35,317 nucleotides of DNA from a virus: the IMG/VR virus record IMGVR_UViG_3300046656_000590, positions 1 through 35,317 of that record. One strand, 5' to 3'. Position 1 is the first letter of the stretch. Each line of letters starts with the position of its first letter. Below the pieces are notes generated by a model, which was given only the letters and a program-made list of their open reading frames with translations, had not been told where the DNA came from and did not search any database. Position numbers and translations under genes: made by a program. Shown in pieces: positions 13,393 to 19,675 of this stretch.

Positions 13393-13594
13393 ACTTTGTA
13401 AGCTTTAGGTTCAGCATCATCGGGGTTTGCTTGGTGACGTTCAGCTCTTTAATCATGGCCAGGACGGCAACAGTCACCCTTTTTTGCCATGAAGGCGTTG
13501 CTGGGTCGCCGCCAACAAAGCTATCATCGAGAGACACTTGACTAAAGACTGCAGGTGAGAACTCTTGACGTCTAATTTTTATTGGGGCAGTCAT
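13298..13594 (-). CDS. unknown protein, last of the replication operon (98 aa)
   Basis: ATG at 13594 lies 23 bases inside the end of the previous gene, with an AGAGAAGAG ribosome-like stretch. The first ~65 residues are compact (KIRRQEFSPAVFSQVSLD, RVTVAVLAMIKELNV, MLNLKLTKSIK), and the last ~30 are a disordered Ser/Ala-rich tail. The C-terminus overlaps the convergent plus gene at 13087. No family recognised. Confidence 0.55.
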   Translation of the reverse strand: MTAPIKIRRQEFSPAVFSQVSLDDSFVGGDPATPSWQKRVTVAVLAMIKELNVTKQTPMMLNLKLTKSIKPIDSAEPNDKKEASAPSSGLSESSQADS

Positions 13595-13901
13595 CGCTCT
13601 TCTCTTTCATTAATGATAAAGCGGTTGTATTAACTTTCTTGATTGCCTCTTCCTGGTTTTTAGGTGCGCTTGGAATTTTCCAAGGACATACGCTTGGCAT
13701 ATCAACTTGAACGGTGAGGCCGCTTATATTCAACCCGCTGAACATTTCAGAAATCTTAGAGTCTGGAGATTGACTCATCATTCCCAGTTCGAAAGAATCG
13801 CTTTTAGACCTATGCCTTTGGATGGGAGGCGTTTGAAGCAAGTCTCCTCCGCGCATGGTTTCTGGTTTTACGATTAGTTTCCTAGGCGATTCTATTGACA
13901 T
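13572..13901 (-). CDS. unknown, partly disordered protein (109 aa)
   Basis: ATG at 13901 with AAGGAG upstream. The N-terminal half is rich in Ser, Pro and charged residues (LQTPPIQRHRSKSD), and the C-terminal half has a VQVDMPSVCPWKIP strand and a helix (QEEAIKKVNTTALSLMKEK). It starts 19 bases after the stop of the 13921 gene. No family recognised. Confidence 0.6.
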   Translation of the reverse strand: MSIESPRKLIVKPETMRGGDLLQTPPIQRHRSKSDSFELGMMSQSPDSKISEMFSGLNISGLTVQVDMPSVCPWKIPSAPKNQEEAIKKVNTTALSLMKEKSDDCPNKN

Positions 13902-13920
13902 AGTTTTATCTCCTTATGGT

Positions 13921-14118
13921 CTACCAACGAATATGCCATTTATTTGGATATCTCATATTCGTTCTCTCTTTGCGCCAGATCTCTGAAATCCTATGAATAA
14001 TCCTCTTTTGTATTTTAAGGGATTCTAACGCGTCTTCATATCTATTTTCTTTAATCGACTTGACCAATTTTGAATGAACAGAAGATAAAGCTCTGGGGAT
14101 TTGATGGATGGGAATCAT
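13921..14118 (-). CDS. small basic helical protein (65 aa)
   Basis: ATG at 14118 follows the stop of the upstream gene by three bases without a clear ribosome site, so coupling is likely. Helical and basic (LSSVHSKLVKSIKENRYEDAL, LKIQKRIIHRISEIWRKER) ending in an aromatic tail. It could bind nucleic acid, but nothing specific is visible. Confidence 0.55.
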   Translation of the reverse strand: MIPIHQIPRALSSVHSKLVKSIKENRYEDALESLKIQKRIIHRISEIWRKERTNMRYPNKWHIRW

Positions 14119-14121
14119 TAT

Positions 14122-14394
14122 TCACTTGTTCGTTATGAATGGAGCTATAACCTCAGATAAGGATTTATCAAATTCTTTTTGCTTTTCTAATGAGAATGTA
14201 ATCAGAGAACAGAATTTTTTACTACCATCTGGCTGGGAGACTCCATAGGATGGAAGGCTTGGGAAGAGCTTCCCCTTTTTAGACCGAATCACCTTGCATT
14301 GATGAATGGTCATTTGAAGAGCTGGTACATAAAGATCAAATGTTGCAACAATTGAAGTGCCTGGAAGGCTTTCGCGGAAATTTTCTATTTTCAC
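14122..14394 (-). CDS. SpoVG-like small protein (90 aa, GTG start)
   Basis: GTG at 14394 with AAGGAG upstream. The order of elements (VATFDLYVPALQMTIHQCKVI, KKGKLFPSLPSY, DGSKKFCSLITFSLEKQKEF, then a terminal helix) resembles SpoVG-type proteins: beta-beta, I-x-x-C-K-V-I, a G-K-L-F-P-S-L-P turn, then a strand and helix. SpoVG proteins bind nucleic acid. Length matches (about 85-100). Without a search the match is suggestive only. Confidence 0.45.
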   Translation of the reverse strand: MKIENFRESLPGTSIVATFDLYVPALQMTIHQCKVIRSKKGKLFPSLPSYGVSQPDGSKKFCSLITFSLEKQKEFDKSLSEVIAPFITNK

Positions 14395-14411
14395 TTTTTC
14401 TCCTTTCTTGT

Positions 14412-14630
14412 TTATAAGCAGCCGCTTTCCTCCGGAAGTCTCGGCAGCTCGATGTAATGTGTGACCTCAAGAACGATGCTGTGTCGATAATTTGGATCCA
14501 CTAATACCCATACATCGTCTATGGGATGATAAGTAGCCAAAATATAGGACATCCATCCTTTTATATTGCAGACAATCGCTATAATCAAGCGGTCCGGCTT
14601 TTTCTCGTTGAAGTCTATCCAGTTATTCAC
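14412..14630 (-). CDS. DUF551-like protein (72 aa, GTG start)
   Basis: GTG at 14630 with AAAGGA upstream. The sequence begins NNWIDFNEKKPD, has an A-T-Y-H segment and ends VTHYIELPRLPEE, which is the W-I-x-x-x-x-x-x-P ... VTHW-x-P-L-P layout of DUF551, a common small phage family of unknown function. A second copy lies at 23949-24146 in another cassette. Part of the replication operon, just downstream of the HNH insertion. Confidence 0.7.
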   Translation of the reverse strand: MNNWIDFNEKKPDRLIIAIVCNIKGWMSYILATYHPIDDVWVLVDPNYRHSIVLEVTHYIELPRLPEESGCL

Positions 14631-14648
14631 TTTTTTCCTTTCTCAATG

Positions 14649-14698
14649 AGGAATATCGTAATCTACTGACCTGTAGAAATTTACGCAAGAGAATTCTC
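14649..14698 (-). pseudogene. duplicated 3' fragment of the replication initiator gene
   Basis: Read on the minus strand this stretch encodes EFSCVNFYRSVDYDIP followed by H and TGA. The intact initiator gene carries EFSCVNFYRSIDYDIP at about 15372-15419. Over about 47 bases there are four or so differences, nearly all silent and one Ile/Val. The copy overlaps the last five codons of the HNH gene (14681-15265), which lies between the two copies. Confidence 0.75.
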
Positions 14699-15265
14699 CT
14701 GTGAGATTGGGTGAGATTCCTGCTTCCCTCTATCTTTTGAAGTTTCAAGCAATCTGTCGATTGTTGTATTCCTTCTCGCATATGGCTCGAGAATAAAATG
14801 TTCTTTGTTAATACACGACCTGTTGCCACACGTGTGGATAACTCTAAAATTACCGATGGGCTTGTAGTTTTCTATAAACCATAAAAAGTCTTTAACAAGG
14901 CACCCACGATCCAAAAAAGACATTCGTGGATATCCATTCACGTCATGAGCACCTTTCCAAACCAAACAAGAGCCGGCCCAAGATGAATTATTTAAAATAC
15001 AATTCATCTTATACTTTACAGCCTCTTCCCATGAACGCAATGCAGTGGAAATCCCCGAGCTAAGCCTGGGTGCACAACCGCAGCTGATCCTGCTATTATG
15101 GTGTTTATCTGTTAATACCTTCCTGGAAAAAGTAACCCTTTTCCCACAATCGCATATGCACACCCAAAGCGATCTCTTTTTATAATACCGTGAGAACCAC
15201 AATACCCGCAGGAGGCCGTATCTATTACGTGAAATGTCTTTTTTGAATGGCTGTCCCTTTTTCAT
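14681..15265 (-). CDS. HNH homing-type endonuclease beside the initiator gene (194 aa)
   Basis: The N-terminal third has a Cys-rich zinc-binding-like part (WVCICDCGKRVTF, ISCGC) typical of phage HNH proteins. The catalytic region is HTCGNRSCINKEHF at about residues 143-156, matching the H-x-C-x-N-x-x-C-x-N-x-x-H-F form of HNH enzymes. No ribosome site precedes the ATG, but a minus-strand promoter (TTGACA, 17 bases, GATAGT) lies between it and the initiator gene. The stop falls inside a duplicated fragment of the initiator gene, which suggests the endonuclease targets that gene and left a repeat on insertion. A free-standing mobile gene is the likeliest status. Confidence 0.8.
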   Translation of the reverse strand: MKKGQPFKKDISRNRYGLLRVLWFSRYYKKRSLWVCICDCGKRVTFSRKVLTDKHHNSRISCGCAPRLSSGISTALRSWEEAVKYKMNCILNNSSWAGSCLVWKGAHDVNGYPRMSFLDRGCLVKDFLWFIENYKPIGNFRVIHTCGNRSCINKEHFILEPYARRNTTIDRLLETSKDRGKQESHPISQENSLA

Positions 15266-15318
15266 ATATGGCGACTATCGTGTTTGTCGCGATTTATGTC
15301 AAGAACGTCCACCCCCAG
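15266..15318 (-). promoter_or_regulatory. promoter and small dyad before the HNH gene
   Basis: On the minus strand TTGACA is followed after 17 bases by GATAGT (four of six matches), and GCGAC...GTCGC forms a 5-bp dyad around the -10 region. This could give the HNH gene its own transcription apart from the operon. Confidence 0.4.
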
Positions 15319-16101
15319 CTAAGAACCTCTGTTGAACCATCTCTTGGTTTGCTCAATCCATTCGGAGTCAGGGATATCGTAATCTATTGACCTATAGAAG
15401 TTTACGCAAGAGAATTCTACGCCGTCCCTCTTGGCGCTCACAAGATCCCCGTTTATTTTCTTCCCATCAAACCTCTTTGCCTGCAAGCGATGGCTATCCG
15501 TGCGAGTCTCCCTTTCTTTCGCAAACCCGTTAGAATTGCGATGTTCTTGCATACAGGTCTCAAGATAGCCCTGGATCCTGATTGTTGGGTTTTTGAGCCT
15601 TTCTAAGCATCCCCAAGCATGCTCAAACTCTTCATTTGTCCAATTAGAAGAAATCCTCCTCTTCCAATCATCTTTCTGTAAAGGTGGGGACGGTTCTCTT
15701 TTGGAGGAGGAAGGAGGAGGACTCTTTTCTTTTTTCTCTTCTTTGTTCTCTGGGTGACAGTTTTGACACCCGAGGGGTGACATTTTTGTCACCGGGGGGG
15801 TGTCAAATTTGTCATGGTATGTTTGAACGAAAGACTTTATGCTTCTGAGCCTTCCGTCAAAAGTTTCATACCTAATAAAGCCTAAATTCTTGAGTTTTGC
15901 TAGCCCTCTTTGAAGGGTGCGCTCGTTTATGTTGAAAAACTTTTGAAGGTATGCGTTTGATGCTGTACATCCATTTTCGGGATGATCAAGGCTGTCGATT
16001 TCGGCCCAAAGCATTTTTTCAAAGCAGGTTAGCTCCTTATGAAGCCAAATTTCTCGTGGTATCCAGATGCCTTTAAAATTTCTTGGAAGTTCGTCGCTCA
16101 T
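15319..16101 (-). CDS. lambda O-like replication initiator with winged helix (260 aa)
   Basis: Residues about 10-90 form a winged helix-turn-helix (GIWIPREIWLHKELTCFEK, DSLDHPENGCTASNAYL, NERTLQRGLAKLKNLGFI, then the wing RYETFDGRLRSI), typical of phage and plasmid initiators. A low-complexity linker follows (about 110-145: ENKEEKKEK, SPPPSSSKREPSPP), and then a C-terminal part of unclear fold. The linker's DNA contains the three iterons and the purine-rich tract annotated as an origin, the same layout as lambda O. The start is at 16101 (MSDELPRNF), with AGGAG about 10 bases upstream. It leads the minus-strand replication operon. No helicase or loader gene is visible downstream, so host DnaB loading would need another partner. 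Confidence 0.8.
   Translation of the reverse strand: MSDELPRNFKGIWIPREIWLHKELTCFEKMLWAEIDSLDHPENGCTASNAYLQKFFNINERTLQRGLAKLKNLGFIRYETFDGRLRSIKSFVQTYHDKFDTPPVTKMSPLGCQNCHPENKEEKKEKSPPPSSSKREPSPPLQKDDWKRRISSNWTNEEFEHAWGCLERLKNPTIRIQGYLETCMQEHRNSNGFAKERETRTDSHRLQAKRFDGKKINGDLVSAKRDGVEFSCVNFYRSIDYDIPDSEWIEQTKRWFNRGS
15700..15820. other. candidate replication origin: three 23-bp-period iterons plus purine/pyrimidine tract
   Basis: Repeats begin at 15752, 15775 and 15798, exactly 23 bp apart. They read GGGTGACAGTTTTGACAC, GGGTGACATTTTTGTCAC and GGGTGTCAAATTTGTCAT. The middle one is a perfect dyad (GGTGACA, TTTT, TGTCACC). Next to them at about 15700-15751 is a polypyrimidine stretch (purine-rich on the coding strand). 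Reading along the initiator gene, iterons come first and the purine-rich tract after, the same order as in the lambda O gene. The call rests on structure and location. Confidence 0.7.
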
Positions 16102-16138
16102 GAGATTCTCCTATTGGTTAGGAGCCCTCACGCGGTGG

Positions 16139-16168
16139 TTGACATTAGATCAAAAAAAGAGTTAGGAT
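16139..16168 (+). promoter_or_regulatory. promoter candidate with consensus -35
   Basis: TTGACA at 16139-16144, an 18-base spacer, then TAGGAT at 16163-16168. It points away from the initiator gene, whose start is at 16101 on the other strand. The expected start of RNA (about 16175) falls in the dyad that follows. No good -10 matches a minus-strand promoter in the same stretch. Confidence 0.5.
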
Positions 16169-16173
16169 TGATT

Positions 16174-16193
16174 TTTACAGTCAATGCTGTAAA
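16174..16193. promoter_or_regulatory. operator-like dyad TTTACAG-N6-CTGTAAA
   Basis: Perfect 7-bp inverted repeat with a TCAATG spacer, immediately after the -10 of the plus promoter. Its position at the start site makes it a good repressor site; as RNA it would also be the first hairpin of the transcript. Confidence 0.55.
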
Positions 16194-16200
16194 CTGGTCC

Positions 16201-16224
16201 TGTTCCGCAAAGAACGTTTTTTTT
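16201..16224 (+). terminator. terminator-like hairpin with T8 tail
   Basis: TGTTC (16201-16205) and GAACG (16212-16216) pair around CGCAAA, followed by eight T (16217-16224). The stem is short (5 bp including one wobble) but the T run is long. It lies only about 30-50 bases after the promoter at 16139-16168. Confidence 0.5.
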
Positions 16225-16235
16225 GATCTGAATGT

Positions 16236-16263
16236 CCCCCGTTCACCGCGGGGGCTTCTCTTT
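16236..16263 (+). terminator. second terminator-like hairpin
   Basis: CCCCCG (16236-16241) and CGGGGG (16249-16254) around TTCACCG, followed by the T-rich CTTCTCTTT. GC-rich stem, moderate tail. With the hairpin at 16201 it makes a tandem pair downstream of one promoter and ahead of the late genes. Confidence 0.55.
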
Positions 16264-16298
16264 AAAGCTAAATCTTCAATTAAAAAAAGTCTACTTAA

Positions 16299-16382
16299 AT
16301 GCTGGCTCTCATAGAAGGTCTCCTTGCTGTTTCTGCCGGCTTGTGTCTTTGGGTCTTCGTGAAAGATTCGCTCAATAAGTGA
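16299..16382 (+). CDS. 27-codon hydrophobic open frame
   Basis: ATG at 16299, TGA at 16380-16382, just before the end of the convergent gene at 16383. It encodes LALIEGLLAVSAGLCLWVFV then a charged KDSLNK tail, i.e. a single membrane helix. There is no clear ribosome site. It could be a real micropeptide in the leader region or chance. Confidence 0.3.
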   Translation: MLALIEGLLAVSAGLCLWVFVKDSLNK

Positions 16383-16586
16383 TCACGAATATCGCATCAC
16401 GTCGTTCTCGTCTAAAAGAATCGAAACCTTTCCACAGTTGCTGCACTCGATGACGTCTTTGTAGATAATCTTGAACGGAACCTTTGCATATTTAGTTTTG
16501 CAGGCGCTACAGCGATGAGTGGCCCTTGCAAATGGGTTTTGCGTGCCCCTCTTTTTCCTGTGAATTCCAATTGCTGATTGATTCAT
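16383..16586 (-). CDS. zinc-ribbon protein (67 aa)
   Basis: I chose the ATG at 16586 (MNQSAIGIH), which has AAGGTGG upstream; the frame extends to 16688 without support. Two CxxC pairs (RCSACK and ECSNCG) are about 17 residues apart, separated by strand-like residues, as in a zinc ribbon. A basic N-terminus (HRKKRG) precedes it. Such proteins often bind nucleic acid or RNA polymerase. It is a single minus-strand gene divergent from TerS. Confidence 0.65.
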   Translation of the reverse strand: MNQSAIGIHRKKRGTQNPFARATHRCSACKTKYAKVPFKIIYKDVIECSNCGKVSILLDENDVMRYS

Positions 16587-16620
16587 GATTTTCGACCACC
16601 TTATCCGCAAAAGAAATTTC

Positions 16621-16648
16621 TTGCTAGAAAATGTTTTACTAGTATGCT
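16621..16648 (+). promoter_or_regulatory. promoter candidate upstream of TerS
   Basis: TTGCTA (16621-16626), 16 bases, TATGCT (16643-16648); each box matches four of six consensus bases. AAAGGA about five bases before the TerS ATG at 16673 is the ribosome site. It could be the late promoter for packaging and head genes. Confidence 0.4.
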
Positions 16649-16672
16649 GTTGAGCGATGAGAAAGGAAAAAT

Positions 16673-17149
16673 ATGATTGGGCCTCCACTTGATAATAAAA
16701 ATGGAATTAAACTGAAAGATCCCGATATTAGACAGGAAGCTTATCGTCAATATTGTGCCCACCTGGCCAAAGGAAAGTCGAAAAGGTCTTTTGTTTTTAG
16801 GCACCCTGAATTTTCGTGTCACTGGGTTACTTTAGAAAGTTACATTAAAGACAAGGTCGAGTTTGACCCCGTACAAATGGAATTAGCAAAATGTGAAGGT
16901 TATGCTAGATGGGAACAGGTAGTAGAAGACTCTGCCGAAGGGAAAAACAAAGACGCCAACACCGCCTCTCTTCAAATGCTCATGCGCAATAAATACGATT
17001 GGGATAAGAAAGAAGAAGTACAGCAACAACAAGCAACAGAGCAGATACAATTTGCTATCTCCGAAGCTAAGGACATGAATGTCAAAAACAACGATCAACC
17101 TCTCCCCAAAACAGGTAATGTCCCTCAGGGAGGCGACAGCCAGGATTAA
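16673..17149 (+). CDS. terS: terminase small subunit (158 aa)
   Basis: Directly upstream of and overlapping the large subunit by 71 bases. The N-terminal part (DIRQEAYRQYCAHLAKGKSKRSF, HPEFSCHWVTLESYI) is a helical DNA-binding-like segment. The middle ends with ANTASLQMLMRNKYDWDKKEE, a pattern (W or L-x-M-x-[NL]-x-[FY]-x-W) very common before the C-terminal tail of phage small terminases. The tail is Gln-rich. It would recognise phage DNA and load the large subunit. Confidence 0.8.
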   Translation: MIGPPLDNKNGIKLKDPDIRQEAYRQYCAHLAKGKSKRSFVFRHPEFSCHWVTLESYIKDKVEFDPVQMELAKCEGYARWEQVVEDSAEGKNKDANTASLQMLMRNKYDWDKKEEVQQQQATEQIQFAISEAKDMNVKNNDQPLPKTGNVPQGGDSQD

Positions 17150-18401
17150 TATTTGGTGTGGGGCGGTTCGTTCTGGCAAGTCATTTATCTCCCTCTGGTC
17201 TCTCATAGACATGTGTCACAAGGCTCCTCCAGGGAATCTCGTAATCATAGGAAGGACTAATGACACGATCAAAAGAAACATCATCGACGAGCTCCTCAAC
17301 TTTCCATCCATCAAGGCCCATTACTATCCCGGAAAACGGGAACTCCACATGGAAGGTCGAATTATTTACTGCATTGGAGCAAATGATGAGCGGTCTGAAT
17401 CTAAAATAAGGGGGCCAACTTTCTCTGGCGCTTACGTGGACGAGGCAACGCTGATCCCAGAGTCTTTCTTTAAGATGCTCTTATCTCGTCTTTCTAGAGA
17501 TGGCTCTCAACTCTTAGCCACTACCAACCCCGACTCGCCGTTTCATTGGCTAAAGAAAGACTTTATCGACCGGAGCGAGCTCGATATCAAAGTCTTCAAC
17601 TTCCGTATGGAGGACAACCCGTCTTTGTCCAGTCATTATGTCGACGCACTCAAGAAAGAGTATCGTGGACTCTGGTATCGGAGGTTTATAGATGGTGAAT
17701 GGTGCCTCGCAGAAGGATCGGTCTATGATTTCTTTGATGAATCTATCCATGTGATTGATGAACCCCCCTCTTTTGCTAAATACTACATCGTAGGCGTGGA
17801 TTACGGAACCACAAATCCATGTGCATTTACTCTCATCGGATTCAATGACGACACTCCTACTAAGATTTGGGTTCAGAAGGAATACTATTTCGACTCAAAG
17901 AAAGAAGGATTCCAGAAGACTGACGCCGAATACGCAAACGACTTCATCGATTTCATAAGTGATTACCCTATCAAGACAGTTTACATAGACCCCTCAGCAG
18001 CCTCTTTTAAGCTGGAATTAAAACGAAAAAGATCCAGTCTCGCGATCAGGGATGCTCAAAACGATGTGTCAAATGGAATAAGAGTGGTCTCTATGCGCTT
18101 GGCAACTGGGGATCTCAAGATTTGCAAAGAGTGCCGCAATCTTATTCAGGAGTTTCAGTCTTACGTGTGGGATACAAAGAAAAGCGACCGAGGATTAGAT
18201 CAACCTTTGAAGGCGTGGGACCATTGTTTAGATTCTTTAAGGTATTCCATCTTTTCTCACTGGGGAGAGAAAAGAGACCTAAAAGAGCTCTCTCAAGAGC
18301 AAAGAGATTTTGAGATATGGAAAAAGGAGCAGGCGAGGAACAGTCCTTGGGCCAATCCAAAGCCACAAGGTAAGCCCATGCACTTCTTGAGGCCAAAATA
18401 A
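17079..18401 (+). CDS. terL: terminase large subunit (440 aa)
   Basis: ATG at 17079 with AAGGA upstream. ATPase: Walker A CGAVRSGKS (residues 27-35), Walker B GAYVDE with Asp121/Glu122, and the coupling motif TTN at 148-150 before PDSPFHWLKKDF. Nuclease (RNase H-like): GVDYG with Asp241, YIDPS with Asp304, and DHCLDSLRY with Asp381/385 near the C-terminus. All expected acidic residues are present, so it should be active. The general look is of the PBSX/T4-gp17-like group. It pumps DNA through the portal and makes the packaging cut. No intein or intron is visible. Confidence 0.93.
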   Translation: MSKTTINLSPKQVMSLREATARINIWCGAVRSGKSFISLWSLIDMCHKAPPGNLVIIGRTNDTIKRNIIDELLNFPSIKAHYYPGKRELHMEGRIIYCIGANDERSESKIRGPTFSGAYVDEATLIPESFFKMLLSRLSRDGSQLLATTNPDSPFHWLKKDFIDRSELDIKVFNFRMEDNPSLSSHYVDALKKEYRGLWYRRFIDGEWCLAEGSVYDFFDESIHVIDEPPSFAKYYIVGVDYGTTNPCAFTLIGFNDDTPTKIWVQKEYYFDSKKEGFQKTDAEYANDFIDFISDYPIKTVYIDPSAASFKLELKRKRSSLAIRDAQNDVSNGIRVVSMRLATGDLKICKECRNLIQEFQSYVWDTKKSDRGLDQPLKAWDHCLDSLRYSIFSHWGEKRDLKELSQEQRDFEIWKKEQARNSPWANPKPQGKPMHFLRPK

Positions 18402-18430
18402 TTATTTCTCATAAATTTGGATTATGGGAT

Positions 18431-19168
18431 ATGCTTAGATACATGTCAAGAAAACACGATCCTTCAATTCCCCATCAAGAGCATTTTGGCAAGAAGTTTT
18501 ATAAAGACTTGCAAAACGGATATTGGATATCTACAGATTGCCCAAAAATAAGGGCACATCGGTGGGTGTGGATAAAAACTCATGGGGTAATTCCAAAGGG
18601 CTATCACATTCACCATATAAATGAAGATAGATCTGATAATAGAATTGAGAATTTAGAACTGATTGAAAAGAGCCGACATATTAAACACCACTGGGATAAA
18701 CATCCCGAATGGAGAAAGAAGGCTCAGCTTCACGCAGAAAAAATAAGGCCACTGACAAAAGAGTGGCACAAAAGTGCTGAAGGAAGATCCTGGCATAAGG
18801 CCAATGGAATTCTTGCCTGGATTAAGAAAAAAGAAAGAAAAGGAATGTGCAAGATTTGTGGGACGAAATTCTCAACCAAAACATACCACCAAGAGTTTTG
18901 CAGCAATAAATGTAAGAGTGCATGGAGAAGGAAGTCTGGAATAGATGATATTGAAAAAGAATGTGTGAAGTGTAGCTCTAAATTCAAAGTCAATAAGTAT
19001 TCAAAGCAGATCTACTGCTCAAGAATCTGTGGGAGTGGTAGGAAAAAGGGAGAAGGAATCGGGGCCTTGACAAAGGCCAATTTTATTGGTAAAATCGGAG
19101 CGGAGGCGACGGAAACGGAGTCTTTCCCGAGCATCGAGCGGGAAGGAGTGAAGGTTTCAAAGGAATAG
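18431..19168 (+). CDS. HNH endonuclease with two zinc fingers, inserted after TerL (245 aa)
   Basis: The HNH core is in the first third: WVWIKTHGVIPKGYHIHHIN, then DRSDNRIENLELI and HIKHHW, the usual H-H-I-N ... N-x-x-x-N-L-E form. Downstream are two C4-type motifs (CKICGTKF with FCSNKCKSAW; CVKCSSKF with YCSRICGSG) that probably bind DNA. It separates TerL from the portal gene, where free-standing homing endonucleases often sit. The start could be ATG 18431 or the ATG five codons further on. Confidence 0.82.
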   Translation: MLRYMSRKHDPSIPHQEHFGKKFYKDLQNGYWISTDCPKIRAHRWVWIKTHGVIPKGYHIHHINEDRSDNRIENLELIEKSRHIKHHWDKHPEWRKKAQLHAEKIRPLTKEWHKSAEGRSWHKANGILAWIKKKERKGMCKICGTKFSTKTYHQEFCSNKCKSAWRRKSGIDDIEKECVKCSSKFKVNKYSKQIYCSRICGSGRKKGEGIGALTKANFIGKIGAEATETESFPSIEREGVKVSKE

Positions 19169-19181
19169 AGTTGACAACAAA

Positions 19182-19406
19182 CTAACACTCTTCTTGTTTA
19201 TATTCATGTTCATTCCATTTTCCTTGCAACTCTTTATGGCACCGGTCGCATAGATATATGATCTCTTTAAAATGGTGCTTTTCCGGTATCTGTTTTGAGT
19301 TAAAGGTTTTTGAGAAGGCTCCATCAGGCCTTTCTTTCAAGCAATGGAAACATGTAGGCTCGCCGTCGACAATCATTTTGTAGACTATTTCCAAATCTGC
19401 CACCAT
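19182..19406 (-). CDS. small zinc-binding protein (74 aa)
   Basis: Two Cys pairs, CFHC (about residues 19-22) and CDRC (about 53-56), bracket a middle containing KHHFKEIIYL. This fits a treble-clef or HNH-like zinc site without clear catalytic residues. The N-terminus overlaps the end of the upstream minus gene (19385) by 22 bases. Part of a two-gene minus cassette between the HNH insertion and the portal. An H-N-H remnant is possible. Confidence 0.6.
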   Translation of the reverse strand: MVADLEIVYKMIVDGEPTCFHCLKERPDGAFSKTFNSKQIPEKHHFKEIIYLCDRCHKELQGKWNEHEYKQEEC

Positions 19407-19582
19407 TTTTTTTCGTTCAGTTTCCTTCTAATATGATCGATCTCAACGTCGAGTCTACTAATAGTATCGGACCAAAGCTGAATCTTTTTAGAGAGGGCAT
19501 CTACTTCGGAGTAAAGGTCTTCTATTAGCTCGAAAGCGGAGCGCCCTTTCGCCTTTTGTTCTTTTGGTTTTTTCTTTGTCAT
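19385..19582 (-). CDS. small coiled-coil protein (65 aa)
   Basis: Lys-rich start (TKKKPKEQKAKGR) and a long heptad-like helix (FELIEDLYSEVDALSKKI, WSDTISRLDVEIDHIRRKL), ending in KKWWQIWK. ATG at 19582, preceded by AGGATTAAGA. It leads the two-gene minus cassette. On the minus strand upstream, TTTACC and TCTAGT 17 bases apart could be its promoter. Function unknown. Confidence 0.6.
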   Translation of the reverse strand: MTKKKPKEQKAKGRSAFELIEDLYSEVDALSKKIQLWSDTISRLDVEIDHIRRKLNEKKWWQIWK

Positions 19583-19675
19583 CTTCTTAATCCTTTCCTA
19601 ATTTTCTTCTTGCGTAAGCTTCACTAGACCTATTTCCTTTTAGTTGGTAAATTAAAGTTTTAAGTAAGGGTACAC

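Noticed and set aside
16039-16314. 91-codon plus-strand frame across the initiator start and the control region
   Set aside because: It would cross a promoter, a dyad and two hairpins, and has no domain; the minus-strand initiator is well supported.
19182-19406. Second HNH endonuclease in the TerL-portal gap
   Set aside because: It has the CxxC pairs and an HH but no recognisable catalytic N-x-H part; called only as zinc-binding.
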